Origin: Sequoia sempervirens
Taxonomy: Eukaryota; Streptophyta; Pinopsida; Cupressales; Cupressaceae
Direction: 5' to 3'
DNA: 64,000 bases
NCBI GenBank assembly: GCA_007258455.2
Contig: VDFB02358134.1
Coordinates: 214,195,565 to 214,259,564, forward strand
Shown in pieces: positions 10,238 through 23,116 of the stretch (its first letter is position 1; each line of letters begins with the position of its first letter). The position numbers and the translations under genes were made by a program. The notes beneath the pieces were generated by a model. It had not been told where the DNA came from and made no database searches. It worked only from the letters and a program-made list of their open reading frames with translations.

Positions 10238-12639
10238 TGTTGTCATTGATTTCAACAAGCCTATGTTGTCATTGATTTCTATTGTTGGGAGATATTGTTG
10301 CAAGAGTATGAGCAGTTGATGTTATCCATTCTTTGATTAGTTACATTATGTTGTCATTATTAAAGCTATTGGTTTCAACCTCTAGTGTTTCTTTGATAAG
10401 ATTTTGTCTATGGATGAGGAAGTACTGAAGATGATGAGGATGTGTCTCTAGTGCTTGGTTTCCAAGTCCTTTTGAGAAAATTTGATAAAAAGAGGAAATA
10501 GTGTGTTGGAGTGGTGTTCTGGGTTGCAAAGGTGTATTCTTGTCTTGCTCTATATTTCCCCTAGGTTGAAGATTTATTTGTGTGATTCAAATATGTTGAT
10601 TAGAGGTGTTCATAGGTGTTATATCCAGAAGTTGGTGTGATAGATCATTGTACAGAAGAAGTTGTGTTCACCAGTATGTGAACTGCACATTGCAGAGGTA
10701 TCTAAGAGAAATGTCCTTTCTCTTCATTTCTTCATAGTTGTGTTTCAGGTCTTGCAAACCTAAGAAAGTGTTGATAGTGTTGGTATCTTTGTTCAATCAA
10801 GGTGGTTTGAGGCTTGGTGCTTCGGAAGTTAGTTTCTCAAGTCATAATGTATAGAAGAGTTGTTTGAGTCTACTAGGTGTGTACATTCTTTAGGTGAAAA
10901 TTGTTGCGAAGGCCTTTGTTAGATTTAAAAGTGTTGGAGGAATATTCTAGATCATGTTCAATCATGGTGTGTGGTTCACATACATCATCCTTGGTTTTGA
11001 GGAAGCGTGTACTTAAAATTTTAATGGTGTTTTCATTGGTAATGATCAACTTGGTGCTTACACTACTTGTGATGATTAAATATTATTTATAGAAGCATGT
11101 GGTTGTGTGGCACATTATAGGTTTGGGTCCCAAATAAGGTGTGATGTGTTCCATTTTCACTTCTACCTAGCATGGAAGTGCTTTGGCGTTGACCTATTTT
11201 TAATTTGCATGGTTGATGTGCATAACCAACCTTGGAGAAGGGTTTCAAGGTTGAATTATGCATAAGTATGAGTTGAGTTGTTGAAGGATGTTGAGATATA
11301 TGTGTGATATGAAAATGATGTGAAGTGTGGAGTTGTAGAGTGTGAAATTGAGATGTGTAGTGTGAGATTTCATGTGATAGATTATTGGATGCAGTGAGAA
11401 AAAGGTGTCTACAATTCTTCAATCAAGATGTGAAGGTGGGTATGTGCACGATCATGATGGGCCAAAAAGTGGCGATATGATGGGTATGTGGCTGATGACT
11501 TTCTTTTTACCCAAAATTGATGAAACGAAAAGGGTTTTTAAAGGAGATTCTCAACTTTCCACCAATATAAATTATGCTTTACCTTGAATTTAATAGATAA
11601 TTATTATTCATTTTCTATTTGAATTATGAATAAAGTCTTGATTCATAGGTTGATTGAAAAACATCTATAGCTTTCAAACGGTATAACATTTTTTGAATCT
11701 GAAACATGCATCACATTCTATGCTTTGCATACTATATGACTAAAAAAAAAAAGAATTTCATGAAGTTTTGACCAAGTTAAGGTGGTCAAACATGAGTTTT
11801 TTATATTTTTTAAAAGTTGTAATAAAAAAATTCATAATTAATTATTTACTTGGAAAAAAATTACAAAAAATATGCATCACATCGAGACATGAGTCCTCTA
11901 CTTATATCTAAAATTTTATAAAAAAATATTATCATTTTATTGTGGTTAGGGTGGTCAGATAGACACCTTTTTTTTTCCCTGAAATTTAAGTACTACTGCA
12001 TTGAAATTTCAAATTTTTACCAAATAGATTTTAAAAAAAAAAAAAACATAGTAGTTTAGAAACTAAATTCAATTTTCTACATATTCTATTCTTACATATT
12101 TTTGAAATAAAATAGATAGCTTATTCAAATTTTTACGTCAAATTGCCTAACTTTGATTTTTCTAAATTTTCATCGCCACTTAAGGGCTTGTTTTTTCCAT
12201 GATGATCCTGCACATACACAGGTGTTGATGTTATTGTGGTGGATTATTTGTTGCATTGATATGATTTTCTTTGTGTAACATTTCTTCTCCATCTTCTTTT
12301 CTTTTTTGGTAATATGATCCTTTTAGTAGTGAGCATTTCTTCTTTGGGCAGTGAGCCCTTCGATAGTGAGCCTTATTGTATTTGGTGTTCATATTACTTG
12401 ATATTGTGAACTAATCCTTTCCGTGGTTTTTCCCTTTTTGAATTTTCCATGTAAAATTTTTGTTCTCTTATGTATGGTGTTAAGTTGTTTCAATTTTTGT
12501 TTTTTGCTTTTCATGCTAATTCATCATAATAGATTTAAGGGTTTAATGAATGAATGTGAATTTGAATGTGTATGAAGGTTTTGAAGTTTTAAGGGACAAC
12601 TGATTCACCCCCCCCCCCTCTCATTTTTCTTGTGCATTC
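10238..12639 (+). repeat. Probable 3' LTR of the copia element (with nested insertion)
   Basis: The candidate begins TGTTGTCATTGATTTC and ends after ATTCACCCCCCCC...CTTGTGCATTCA near 12639. The TTGTCATTGAT motif near one end and GATTCACCCCCC near the other also occur in the minus-strand LTR at 23117-24423, and the C-rich end is seen in the LTR ending at 28799. Without the nested 782-bp family-1 element it would be about 1.6 kb. The 5' LTR is not in the window, so neither boundary can be confirmed. Confidence 0.45.
11438..12219 (-). mobile_element. TIR element 'family 1', copy 1 (782 bp)
   Basis: The ends are inverted: GGGTATGTGCACGATCATGA on the left, and GTGTATGTGCAGGATCATCA as the reverse complement of the right end. 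AGGT flanks both sides. The interior is AT-rich with no open frame and is highly similar by eye to copies at 40713-41490 and 46456-47222. It is inverted relative to those two. It fits a non-autonomous DNA transposon; the superfamily is uncertain. Confidence 0.8.
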
Positions 12640-12649
12640 AATAAAATGA

Positions 12650-15200
12650 ACTAAAAAAGAGGATAATAGAGGATATGGTAGCCACTAGTGGAACTAGAGA
12701 GCATCTTCTTCCATTTCTTCATTTCATCCATATTCAAGTATAGTTAGGGTTATTGGTAGTGATAGTGTTAGAATTGGGCCTAGAGTTCGAGCATCTAGGT
12801 TAGATTAATATATTTTTCCACGCACTACTTGAAGTTCCCAACCATCACTTGAGAGCATGGGTTGGAACAAATATAAACATGATGCAACTAAAAGTGTAAT
12901 TGGAGACTTTTGGTTTTGTTGCACCATTCCATTCCACATAGCCAAAGATTTTTTTAAAATATATATAGCTTGATTCTTTGTCAAATTCAAATTTAAACTC
13001 TTAGTTTTACAATAATTATTTATTTTATTTTATTTTGGTTAGGTCACCTTATTGGAAAAACATCGTTGTTTCCATTACTATTTGTGTGGTGGGTTCAAAA
13101 CCCCTAATCATGAGGAGATAAAAGATTCCATTTTGTATTAAAAGGTGGTTGATGTGAAATTCATAATTGGAAAGCATTGATAGATATGGAGGAAGAAAGG
13201 TTGCACCATCATGACTAATGGTTGGAAAATTAGAAGAAATAGAACATTTCTAAACTTCCTTGTTTCTTCCTCAAGTGATTGTACTTCTTGAAATGCATTG
13301 ATTTAGTGATTAATATTTTTAATTTATACTTTATTGAATCATTAATTTTGTTTCTCTTTTAGGTGGCACAATGTTTATAAAATCTATTGATGTTTCAAGA
13401 AATACATAAAATTTTGAATTCCTTTGTGAAGCTTTGGAGGAAAACTTTGGTGAGATGAGTGAGGATAATGTGGTACGAGTTGTTACAAGTAATGCAAAAA
13501 ATTATGTTGTTGCAAGTAGACTACTTATGGATAGGCACCAATCACTATTCTAGATTCATTGTTCTTCTCATTGCCTTGACCTTATATGGAGAATCTTGGA
13601 AGTATTCCATCAATCAAACCATGTGTGGAGACATACAAAAATAAATTTAAATGCATGTACAATCATGAGTGGTTTTAATGAGGTAATTCACAAGGAAGAA
13701 CGAGTTGGTTCATCTTGGAATAACTCAATTTGTAATCAATTTTATCACATTACAATCCTTGCTTCAAGTAAATGGGGCTTTGATTTGCATGTTTGTTAGT
13801 GGAGAGTGTATTTCCTCATCATATGCTAAGACCAATGTAAGGGTTGATGTGGCTAATTGGATTTTTTGATGAGAAAATCTTCTAGGTACCAGCCATTGAG
13901 ATTATAGGGCTAGGTCTAATTTTACATTCTATTTTTATTCATATTTTAATTTTATTTTCTTATTTTTGTTTAAAATTACTTATGTTAATGTTTCACATTA
14001 GTTGTAGTTCATAAATTTTTTAGTGGTTTTCATATAAGGTTCTAATAGGGAGAAGCTCACAGTAGGCTACATATATATGAAGGCATGAATGGGGCCAAAG
14101 AGGCCATTAGATCTATATATGTGGGTTTTAGGATAAGTATCACCCCATTTTGGAATTAATTGATAGATAATGGAACCTCAAGCTTCAAAATCCCCTACAC
14201 ATAGTTGCTTTTTTCTTCAATCCAAAATTCTAATTTCACCATGATTTCAATGTGAATGAGGAGGTTTTGAGTAGGATATACATAGTCATAGAACAAATGA
14301 TTCTTAATTCTAGTGTTGGAGAATAAATAGTCACCAATATTGAGATATTTAGACTTACACAAGGATATTTATTTGCAAAAAATATATTCAAGGAAACTTA
14401 GTTGACATTGTAGCTAGATAAAAATATATTAAGGGAATAATTTAAGTTTTTTTTTACATTATTATTAAATATTGAAACTTTTTAAAAAGGGGTGAATTAT
14501 TTTGACCTAGACCTATGAACTAGTGAGGTAACAAATGGGGCACCTCATCCCTAATATTTAAACATTCAACAATAACACCCCAATGGGGTTTATACCTTGA
14601 TAGAAAGAATAACAACATCACAACTTAACCATCACAGTATGCCACTATTGACATTAAATATTGAAAATTAAAGTTGGAAAACAAGATTGATTTTCTTATT
14701 TTTCTCCTCATATGCATGGTGGGAAAGATTTGGTTGTAAGGTAATAATTCTTTAGACGATTGTGGTTCAAGTATTGAGCCAACCATGTAATGCTCCAAGT
14801 TATGGGTGTAACTGGAGTATGTTTGAGCACATACTCTCCAAGAAGCACAATAGACTATCAATATAGAGTTTAAATGATCTATTTTTATATTCATTATAAC
14901 CTTTACCTTCACCATATATAGATTTGGGGTAGTACAACTTATAACCCACCTCACTAGAGGAGGTTGATGCAAAATGAGATTGGATCACTAAGGTTGAGGA
15001 TCCTATCTTTAGTGATGAGGACCTTGATTGGGTTGACCAGGTGGATAGAGAGGCATATGAAGTGGAAATTATAGAGGAGGAGGATAGAGCATGAGTATAC
15101 ACCTTGGATGTTGGTGTAAGTATCACTGAGAAACAAAAAAATATCATGGTTGCATCATCATTTAGGAACTATCTCAAATGCCCACATAGGAGGGCTGAGT
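12650..15200 (+). pseudogene. hAT-type (DUF659) transposase pseudogene
   Basis: Scattered but ordered matches to plant hAT transposases with DUF659. ESMGWNKYKHDATKSVIGDF and TIPFHIAKDFF lie at 12850-12960, CGGFKTPNHEEIKDSIL at about 13090, and GCTIMTNGWKIRRNRTFLNF at 13200-13255. MFIKSIDVSRNT is at about 13370, EDNVVRVVTSNAKNYVVASR at about 13460, and YIYEGMNGAKEAIRS-like sequence at about 14070. The C-terminal dimerisation part is VLSQPCN...NWSMFEHILSKKHNRL at 14770-14860, followed by an acidic tail (DPIFSDEDLDWVDQVDREA) near 15000. A likely intron ending TTTTAG lies at about 13276-13361. Many stops and shifts make it inactive. The N-terminal BED finger is not seen, and the copia LTR abuts the left end. 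Confidence 0.8.
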
Positions 15201-17636
15201 GATGCAAGCTCCTTTGAGCCATAGACTTCTTTTTTTTTTGAAATTTTGATGCCATGGATTTTATATTCCATGAGTTTTGTATTCATTTAACAATATTTAT
15301 ATATCTAAAATTCTAAATGTGTTATTCCCTTCACCTAAAATTTATGTTTATACTTATGTGATCCATGTATACTTGTGTATGTCATCAAAGTAGCTTCTAT
15401 TTGTTGAGGTTATTGTTTCTTTAAGGTTTATTTATTAAAGGGTGCATGAAACAAGTTTCAAATCCTTGAAAATCTCTAAATTTTATGGGCTTTTCAATTT
15501 TCAAAGTCTTTGTTGAGTTTGTACCAAGTTTGGGCATCAAGCCTAAGGCAAGTTTGAGTCTTGTAATATTGATTTATACATTAAGTTTAGTGACAGTGGT
15601 TCAAAAATATCCCTCAAAGATTAAAGTGATAATACCTCTTCTATTCCCTAGGGAAATATGGACAGCCATCATATTCAACCAAGAAATGTAGTAACTAGTT
15701 TAGGTGTAATGAATATTGGAGAGTATTGACAACATGAACAATAAGGAGGCAAACAAAAATAAATACTCATTAATGTATTTTTCTTCTCCAAAGAAATAAT
15801 TATTTATATTTTGAAACTATTGACATATATTTAGTGAATAGTTCTGTGAAAATAAATATTGAAGGTCAACTTAGAGAGAAAAAATAAAAAAAAATCAAGT
15901 GATCTTTCCCAAACTTTTATGCAAACTAAGTATGAAACTTCCAAATTCCTTGGAATGAATGCACATGGGGAGCCATAATGAAATCAAAGAAAATTTGGAA
16001 TGAAAATTATTTGAAGGTGAATCATCAAACATTCATACTTTGTCATGCCTATAGATAGAATATAAAGAGTTCCATTTTCTTGATAAATATTGTGAAGAGG
16101 AAATATTACACGAATACCTGTAATGAATCATCCTATTCTTGAGTCTTTTCACTTTAAATATACTATTATGCGAACTCTAGTTCATTGCATTCATCCTCTT
16201 ACTTATTATCATGTTCATTCATTAAGTGAAGTACATAACAATGAAAGAAGAAATAAAAAAAAATGGATAGCTCAAATTTGAACCTAATGAAGTTGGTAAT
16301 GATTTGAACTCTCCCATGATGCCTCTATTCCAAGTTGGTGTTTGTAGGCCTAAAATGATGATTTTGTTTATGGTGAAGATATATGTTGTAACCCTCCGGT
16401 AATTGTAGATGAAAGCACTTTCATAGATAGTCATCAAGAGGTTAGATTATCACATAGTTTATGCAAGGGATTTCCAATTTGTAGGTTAATTTCTTCTAAC
16501 TCCATTGATCAAGAGTTTACTCAAATATGGGATAGTAGTATACTCAATTTTATGTAAGAATATTCCAATAATACTACACAAGGCCACACAAATTCAATCC
16601 TACAAACTTTGAAATTTTATAATGTAGAATGGATATTCGAGCATAACATATTTTTTGAGAGTGTTTACAAGACATTATTTCTAGATCTCTCACCACAATA
16701 ATTGTAACCTAGTAGTTTGGTTTTCAAGCACTCCTTTCTTACCATCCATTTTTTCCCTTAGGTTCCTATTTCTCTCAACCTATTAATGGATTCATGTAAT
16801 CATCTTGGAGTATTTATAGTATGAGTCCCTTAACTTGTACATAAGTTAAGTAGGATTTTTTTCTTTTCTATTTTTTAGTCTCGATTCTTTTAGTCGTGTG
16901 TACCATTTTTTACTTGTGTCAGGGTTCTCTCACTAGTCAATTTTTGTTAGTTTCCTAGCTCTATGGCCTAATGGATTTAAAGCATTGATCCTAACCAAAT
17001 ATTCTAGGTTCATGATATGTTTGCAATGTCCTTGTCCCCAATTAGAGCTAGTTGTTAGCCCTATATTTGATTGCACCAAATTTTAAAATTTTGGTTCAAA
17101 ATTGGTAATTTTTGTAATGTGTTGAACCTCATTATGATAACTTAGTTGATCCAAGTATATTTAACCAACTCAAGTTTCAACTCCTTTGTCAAACTCAATA
17201 TTCTTATTTTCCTATGTTGCAAAAGATTAGTGTCACATGTTTATCCATGTTGTTTGACCTTGTCAAGCCAAATCAATTAATTCATAAGAACCCTTCAAGC
17301 TGGAAGGAAATCATTTGTGTGACTTAATTAAGCATGTTGTGGCAATTTTGTAAGCCAAAACACCTTTCTATTTAGGATATTTTAGTTTTTCAAGTTTCCA
17401 TTAGATAGTTTGTGAAATTAAAGCGTGAGTTTCATTAATAATGGAGAAAAACAAACCAACATGGTTGTTTTAAAAGTTATTATGAATGGTCTGGTCATTT
17501 TTTGTGTAAAAATGTTCTTCCAATCAAAGATTACAAAATTTCCAATTTCCCACATTGATCAACTAGAATTGTTATTGCAAAGTTGGAATAAGAGAGTATA
17601 AAAATTTTACTTTAGAAATTGAAGCTTTAAAAGATT
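15201..17636. other. No gene recognised
   Basis: About 2.4 kb of AT-rich DNA between the hAT remnant and the duplicated block. The longest frames (15485-15691 plus, 16222-16437 minus) carry no motif I know. Some of it may be the 3' end of the hAT element, but I could not find matching terminal inverted repeats. Confidence 0.5.
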
Positions 17637-17974
17637 ATAAAACTCTTCAATCTCAAAGTACATTATTTCCAAACAAAAAAATAAAAATAAAAATTTAAGT
17701 AGCTATGAAACTACTTATGACTCCTGAAATACATTGGATTCTAAAAATGAGTGTTTGTTAGGAAGTTTCAAGTGATTTTATAATCACTGTCGGAACCCGA
17801 CATGACTATCAAAACCTTCGTTTTTTAGAAAAAATTACAGTGAAGTGTTTAAGATTTTAAAACCTCTCGAATAATTGGGAGACGACGTATGTTTCAAAAC
17901 TCCTCTTTACATAAGTCGTCACACGAGCTCCTAGGGCATCCATCGAAGCTTAACAAAAAAAGGTTTCATCGAAC

Positions 17975-19790
17975 TTGTTGAAGTATAAGAAATTCCTAAA
18001 CTATTTGGAGCCCATATTGTTCAAGCACACGATACTGATAATATTTGGGAGATTCATACACTTGTGGTCGTACAATGGAAATGTTAGCAAAGCATGCGAG
18101 GGCATGATCTCACGTTGCATGTTCTCTATCATCTATACGAACATATCGTGTCTCAGCCAAATGAACTTGTTTGATCTGAAGTTGTTTCATCAGTTTATGA
18201 AAAAATTCTTCTTATTGTGGCTCAAGCTCTACGAGATTCTCAACCACCTTCTGACAAATCGTCGAGCAAATTGCAGGGTGAAGCTCCTTTTCTGCCTGAA
18301 TCACCTTTGACATTACTAGTAGGGCTGTGTATCCAGGAATATCTTAACGTTATGAAAAGGAACTGGTTAATGGGGATCGAGTTACTCAAGGGCTAGGTGC
18401 GGTTTACATATTGATTTGTAGTGTGTGGTACACAATCTAGATGAAGTATGAGCAACAACTATACATCTGGAAACTAATAAACTTTATCCTCGACTATATT
18501 TCACAAAATATTGAGCGGTTTACTAGACATATTGCTATCAGTAGTTGTTGTTCAACAGGTGGTTTTAGGTGTATTGCCAAAAAAATTCTTCTGGGTTCCC
18601 TTCTTATGGCTCTGGTACCATCTCCGTCAATATTAATTAGTGGAAGGATGATGGTTGGTTAGCATTGATATTGCTTTAATGGCAGAACCCTTATACATTG
18701 CAGAAACTTTACCAGCTGATATCCGGAGAGCACTTGTTAGTATAAATACTCTTATAGTTACAACTACTCAATTTTGCTTTCACTGAGATTCCAGGCAGAT
18801 GACATTGGATGTTGAGAATTGCTGGTGTAGTTTTGCCGTGTGCAACCAATCAACCTGATGAGCTAGGTGATGAATTTATGAAACGCATCCAACTATATGT
18901 ATATAGGTTTTCCTGCAAAGGAAGAGTGTGTAATGATCTTTTCTGCTTTTGAAAAGATTATATTCTACACACCAGGTTTCTTTGGATCAGAAATACAAAA
19001 TCTTGTCAATGCGTCCACTATTATGACTATAAGGAAGGATCAAAAGGTAATTTCCAACAAGATATCATTGATGCACTAGATAAATGATTATTTGAAAACA
19101 TGGGTTTGCTTTTTACAGAGGAAGAGCAACATATGTATGCAATAAAGGTTTCTATTGAGAATAAAAGATTGTTGGTCGTACATAAAGCTGGTCCCATGCT
19201 TTTAGCTCGTTTGTCTCCCTGATTTGACTTACATGGTATCACTTACTTGCTTCCCGACAAGGAGGAATCTACATTGTCTATGTTTTATCCTACGGAGGAT
19301 ATGATGCAACAATGTTATTCCACTTTAGGGTACCTGAAAATGCACATGGTGGTCGTTGTGCAGAGCAAATTATATGCGATGATGATAATGCAATTGATGA
19401 AGGTCAAGATGAACTTCAAAGGATTACTCGAGAGCCAGTCATAAGTCCAACAAATCCTTGGCTGGGCTTAATCCATATGATGTGGAATGATAAATTTGAA
19501 GTTCCTAATTGATTCCTAATAATGGATCTGATTACAAATCAGTGGGATGCTCCAAACAGACTGATTGCTAGTGTCAGTTGAGGTTTCAAGATTATTTACA
19601 CGAGAGCTGACAAGGTATGTTGATGGGAGAAGAGGAGGCAAAGACTACTTTGAGGAATAAAAGACACATTTTGGACAGATTGGTAGCTTAATTACTTGAG
19701 CACTCAAAACTCACCAGATTAGAAGTGCAGGAAATAGTCAAAGCTATGAACCCAGTAATGATTGTTGACCAGATAAAGTTTTGTATTAAG
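17975..19790 (+). pseudogene. FtsH-like protease pseudogene, copy A (FTSH12/FTSHI-like)
   Basis: FtsH proteins are membrane-bound AAA+ zinc proteases; FTSH12/FTSHI members act in chloroplasts. The 5' part (about 18040-18640) encodes broken sequence whose clearer copy-B version includes a hydrophobic QFFFWVPFLWLWYHLH membrane segment. Family signatures follow: ATNQPDELGDEFMKRIQL-like near 18850, VYIGFPAKEECVMIFSAFEK at 18900, GFFGSEIQNLVNASTIMTIR at 18980. Near 19110 comes LLFTEEEQHMYA, and at 19172-19212 LLVVHKAGPMLLAR. The zinc motif HEAGH is HKAGP here, losing the catalytic Glu and second His. FYPTEDM, HGGRCAEQI and a C-terminal RNKRHILDRLVA follow. Stops and shifts are frequent. Most of the AAA Walker region is absent. 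Confidence 0.78.
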
Positions 19791-19799
19791 GTATCCTTC

Positions 19800-20829
19800 A
19801 ATATTTTAGGCTGGTTTTATAACTACTGTCGAAGCACGATGAGGTTATCAAAACCTCATCGACTTCTTAACACACCTTAGAAACCAACCTCTTTTGAAGG
19901 AGCATAAGGGTGACTATCTAAAATGGGTTATCAAAATCCTTCAAAGTATAATCAAAGGAGATTTTATTCGAATGATAGACATGTCTGCAACTGTGGAAGC
20001 AAAAGAAAAGTGCAGATTGTTTGATAGGTGGTCTCAAAGAACTGTGGTATTATGAATTGCAATGCCTGAAGGTTATGAATGCAATTGTTTTTGTAGGAAA
20101 GCCTTGCTAACTTTTAAGCAAATGCAATTAACGCGTATAAAGCCAGAGTCCACAACAATTATCAGCACCCCCCCTACTTGCAACTCATAAAAGATGGTGT
20201 ATTGCAAAATATATGGAAGCGTAGACCTCTATAATTGTGTAATTTAAAGAGAAGTTTTGTCAAAAACTAAAACATGAAATGTTAGAGGATTAAATGTTTA
20301 ACAAGAGTTGCGCTATTGAATTCAATAATAAAAAATGTCATGGCAAAATAAATATGTTAATGGGTGGGTTTAAGTCTTTCCATACAAGGTCAGAGTTGTA
20401 AGTACATACATTGAAAGCTGAAGTAAACCCAAAATGTGGGAAAGCATTTATGTCTTTTATTGTGAATTCCCCAAATCAGTGACAAAAGGATCCTGTGGTT
20501 TTCCTATATAACACAGACCTGTCCAGAACCTTAGCATAATCATGGGAGGCCATGGAATCAAAACAGAAAGATTCCTTGTTGGCATGAAAATTAATAGTCA
20601 TATATTGTCCATAAGTACAAGCAAGCACCTATGATAGAATGAAAGGCAATTGATAGACATCGGTTGAGCCTAGTAACAGATTATCAGTAAGTTAATAGAA
20701 AATAAAGAAGTGGTAACCAGCATATGAAGCCTAAAGTAAGAGATTGTGAATGATATTTTTCATGGGAGTTGCATTCTACATCAAGTATTATATCTCTGAG
20801 TGCTTATATGGTGGTCACATGGAATGTGA
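19800..20829. other. Noncoding part of copy A
   Basis: Sequence between the FtsH-like remnant and the minus-strand copia LTR, repeated at about 29950-31288 in copy B. No coding frame is recognised. It may contain a former intron or the 3' flank of the FtsH-like gene. Confidence 0.5.
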
Positions 20830-21457
20830 TTGAGGCATCAAATAATAATTTTATAGAGAGAAAATTGCTGAAGATGCTCAATGATGAAGCAGTTGAATAC
20901 AAAGATGGAACACTTGCAATGAAGGAAGAGACAAAGGAGAAACAGAGAACAAAATAACAGAGATATAAACAAAGATAAGAAACAGAGACGAGCTGTAAAA
21001 TGTTATATATTTATATATATTTCAAAAAAGATACAATGTCTGATAACATAAAACCAAACACAGAGCTGCTGCTCTTTCCTTTTACTCAGAAAAGCATAGC
21101 AGAGTCTCCTGTTCGTTTACAACACTAAAACTGTTTCTACAGCAACCTTGACTGCTTTTTCTTCTATTTCAAAGCATACATCATAAAACTGACTTCACGC
21201 AACGTATATGCCCAGCAATAGAGCAATTAATTATAATTAAATGTGCAACCTGGGAAAAATCTGAGAATGAGATTTTAACAATTAATTGATATTCAAAACT
21301 GTCCTGATACAGAGAATGTGAAGATAGAGGAAATAAAACTGAGCTGGAGAATTTAAATCCCACACGTATGAGTGAACAGAGAAGATATGGAGACTGCGTG
21401 GAGAGTGAATGAAAATACGGAGGAGTTTAATGCACTAGTTGGGATTAATTTCCAACA
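20830..21457 (-). repeat. 3' LTR of minus-strand copia remnant, copy A
   Basis: On the minus strand the LTR starts TGTTGGAAATTAATCCC at 21457. Directly before it is a polypurine tract AAAGGAGAG, and the pol remnant lies upstream. The same LTR lies at 36530-37154 in copy B. The far end near 20830 is a guess, based on where a CA-ending LTR could stop. Confidence 0.6.
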
Positions 21458-22462
21458 CTCTCCTTTAATCACAATAGTGACTTCCATGATGCTCAAACCA
21501 TCTCTTTGTTGCACAAAAATTTGGTGAAGTTTATGCGTACTGTTCTTTAGATCTACAATGATCCAATATAATTTTTCCTCTTCGTCAAGACTATCGATGA
21601 TGCATTGTCACAAAAAATATTTGTACCACCTACTTGTTCTTCTTTTAAATCTTCTAAGATTATTCATAGCCAAATAGCATAACATGTTGCATTTTCTGCT
21701 ATATATTCCACCTCAGGTGTGTAAAGAGAAACAATGGGTTGTTTCTTGGAAACCCATGAAATGACCCGTGAACCCAAATGAAAGACATATCTTGATGTGT
21801 TTTTCTTATCATCCACACTTCCTACTCAATCACTGTCCATGTATCCAACCACCCTAAACTCACTTGTTGTAGTATAAAAAATACCCTATCCCTTGGTTTC
21901 ATTAGCATACCTTAAATTTTTTTTACCTTTCTTCCAATGTGTCTCCTTTGGCGCTCCATAAATCTAGAAATCAAACTTACTGTATACATTTTATTAGGTC
22001 TAGTTGTTGTCAAATACACAAAAATTTCAACAATGCTTTTGTATAGGGTTGGATTCACATTGTTGCTACAAATTTTCTTACTTTTAATTTCAAAGCTATG
22101 GATGTTGATGTTGGTGCAGACTTGTTGTTTTACATTTTAAACTATTTTAAAGTCTCTGCTACATATTTTTCTTAAGAGATCAAAATCTTATGTTTCATTT
22201 GCTTCACTTTTATGCCTATAAAATACCTTAACAAACCTAAATCTAATATCTCAAACTCATTGTGCATGGCCTTTTTAAAATCAACAATGAGAAAATCATC
22301 ATTCCCCATAAAATTTAGGACATCTACATACAAGACAACAATTAGAATCTTACCATCACTTGCCTTGATGTAGAGAATGGGCTCACCATCACTTTTGCTA
22401 AAGCTATTGCTCAACAAATATGACTGTATTTTGCTATACCATGCTTGTGGTTCTTTCTTCAA
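21458..22462 (-). pseudogene. Ty1-copia RNase H and RT remnant, copy A
   Basis: Read on the minus strand from 22462: QAWYSKIQSYLLSNSFSKSD, then ILIVVLYVDVLNFMGND, where the second Asp of YVDD is Val, then GLLRYFIGIKVKQMKHKI. RNase H follows with frameshifts (VGYMDSDWVGSVDDKK-like sequence at about 21820-21850, SWVSKKQPIVSLYTPEVEYI-like at about 21700-21760). The order on the minus strand is RT, RNase H, polypurine tract, LTR. Integrase and protease are missing. At about 22445-22465 it fuses to a gag remnant of apparently different origin. Confidence 0.82.
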
Positions 22463-23000
22463 ATCTCATCTCAAACACAGTTAATGTTTCATGCAACTCA
22501 ATTAACTTTAAATTATTCACATCTTTAGCTACTTCAATAGCAAAAATTTTAGGATCAAACCTTCTAGGTAACGATATGAGTACCTTCTTCACAATAATCT
22601 TTTCTTCCAAGATTTTGCCAAGACCTTGAATATGATTGACAACTTCATTGACCCACAGCATAAATGCAACAATTTGTTCTCATCTTCTTTCATCCTTAGA
22701 CCTTCAAACTAAACTCTATAAGTCTCCAACTTTGCTTCTTTGACTTTATCATCACCTTCATGGATAGTTTCCAACTTTTCCCATATTTCCTTTGTTGTTC
22801 TACATTCAATCACTTTTGAAAATTCAATGTTAGTCAAACCACATAAAAGAGCATTTCTAGCCTTAGCATTGATTTCCTAAGCCCTCTTTCCACTCTAATC
22901 CCTAGGAGGGTTTTCAAGAATTTCATACCCCTCTACAATTGAATTCCATAGGTTCATACCTAAATCCATCAAATATGAATCCATCTTAACTTTCCAAAAA
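22434..23000 (-). pseudogene. Ty1-copia gag remnant
   Basis: On the minus strand from about 23000 there is broken gag sequence, clearest at 22661-22434: VNHIQGLGKILEEKIIVKKV, then LISLPRRFDPKIFAIEVAKD and LNNLKLIELHETLTVFEMRF-like sequence. This fits the UBN2/gag domain of copia elements, which forms the particle shell. It follows a primer-binding site at 23103-23114 and an LTR at 23117-24423. It joins RT directly, so zinc knuckle, protease and integrase have been lost. Confidence 0.75.
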
Positions 23001-23102
23001 GAAAATTTAGATCCATAAAAACCCAGTACTTTGTTTCCATAAGTACTATCCTATGCCATCTCAGATCTACCTTAAGCTTTTAAACTCTTTCAAAGGAACT
23101 TA

Positions 23103-23114
23103 GCTCTGATACCA
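23103..23114 (-). promoter_or_regulatory. Primer-binding site (initiator Met-tRNA type)
   Basis: The minus strand reads TGGTATCAGAGC, the usual plant copia primer-binding site, two bases downstream of the LTR end CCTTTCA. It shows that 23117-24423 is a 5' LTR on the minus strand. Confidence 0.88.
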
Positions 23115-23116
23115 AT

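Larger units (their letters stand above)
17637..22373 (+). repeat. Direct duplication, copy A
   Basis: This block reappears in the same orientation from 24424 to 44040. Shared content in order is a noncoding lead (AAAACTCTTCAAT...), the FtsH-like pseudogene, about 1 kb of noncoding DNA, then a minus-strand copia LTR, RNase H and part of RT. Copy A lacks the five insertions of copy B and so gives their empty sites. The two copies share the inactivating changes in the FtsH-like gene. Confidence 0.88.

Noticed and set aside
14625..15147. Two overlapping 115-residue minus-strand frames
   Set aside because: They are antisense shadows of the hAT dimerisation region and acidic tail.
15485..15691. 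68-residue hydrophobic frame as a small gene
   Set aside because: No motif, no neighbour logic, surrounded by decayed DNA; frames of this length are expected by chance.
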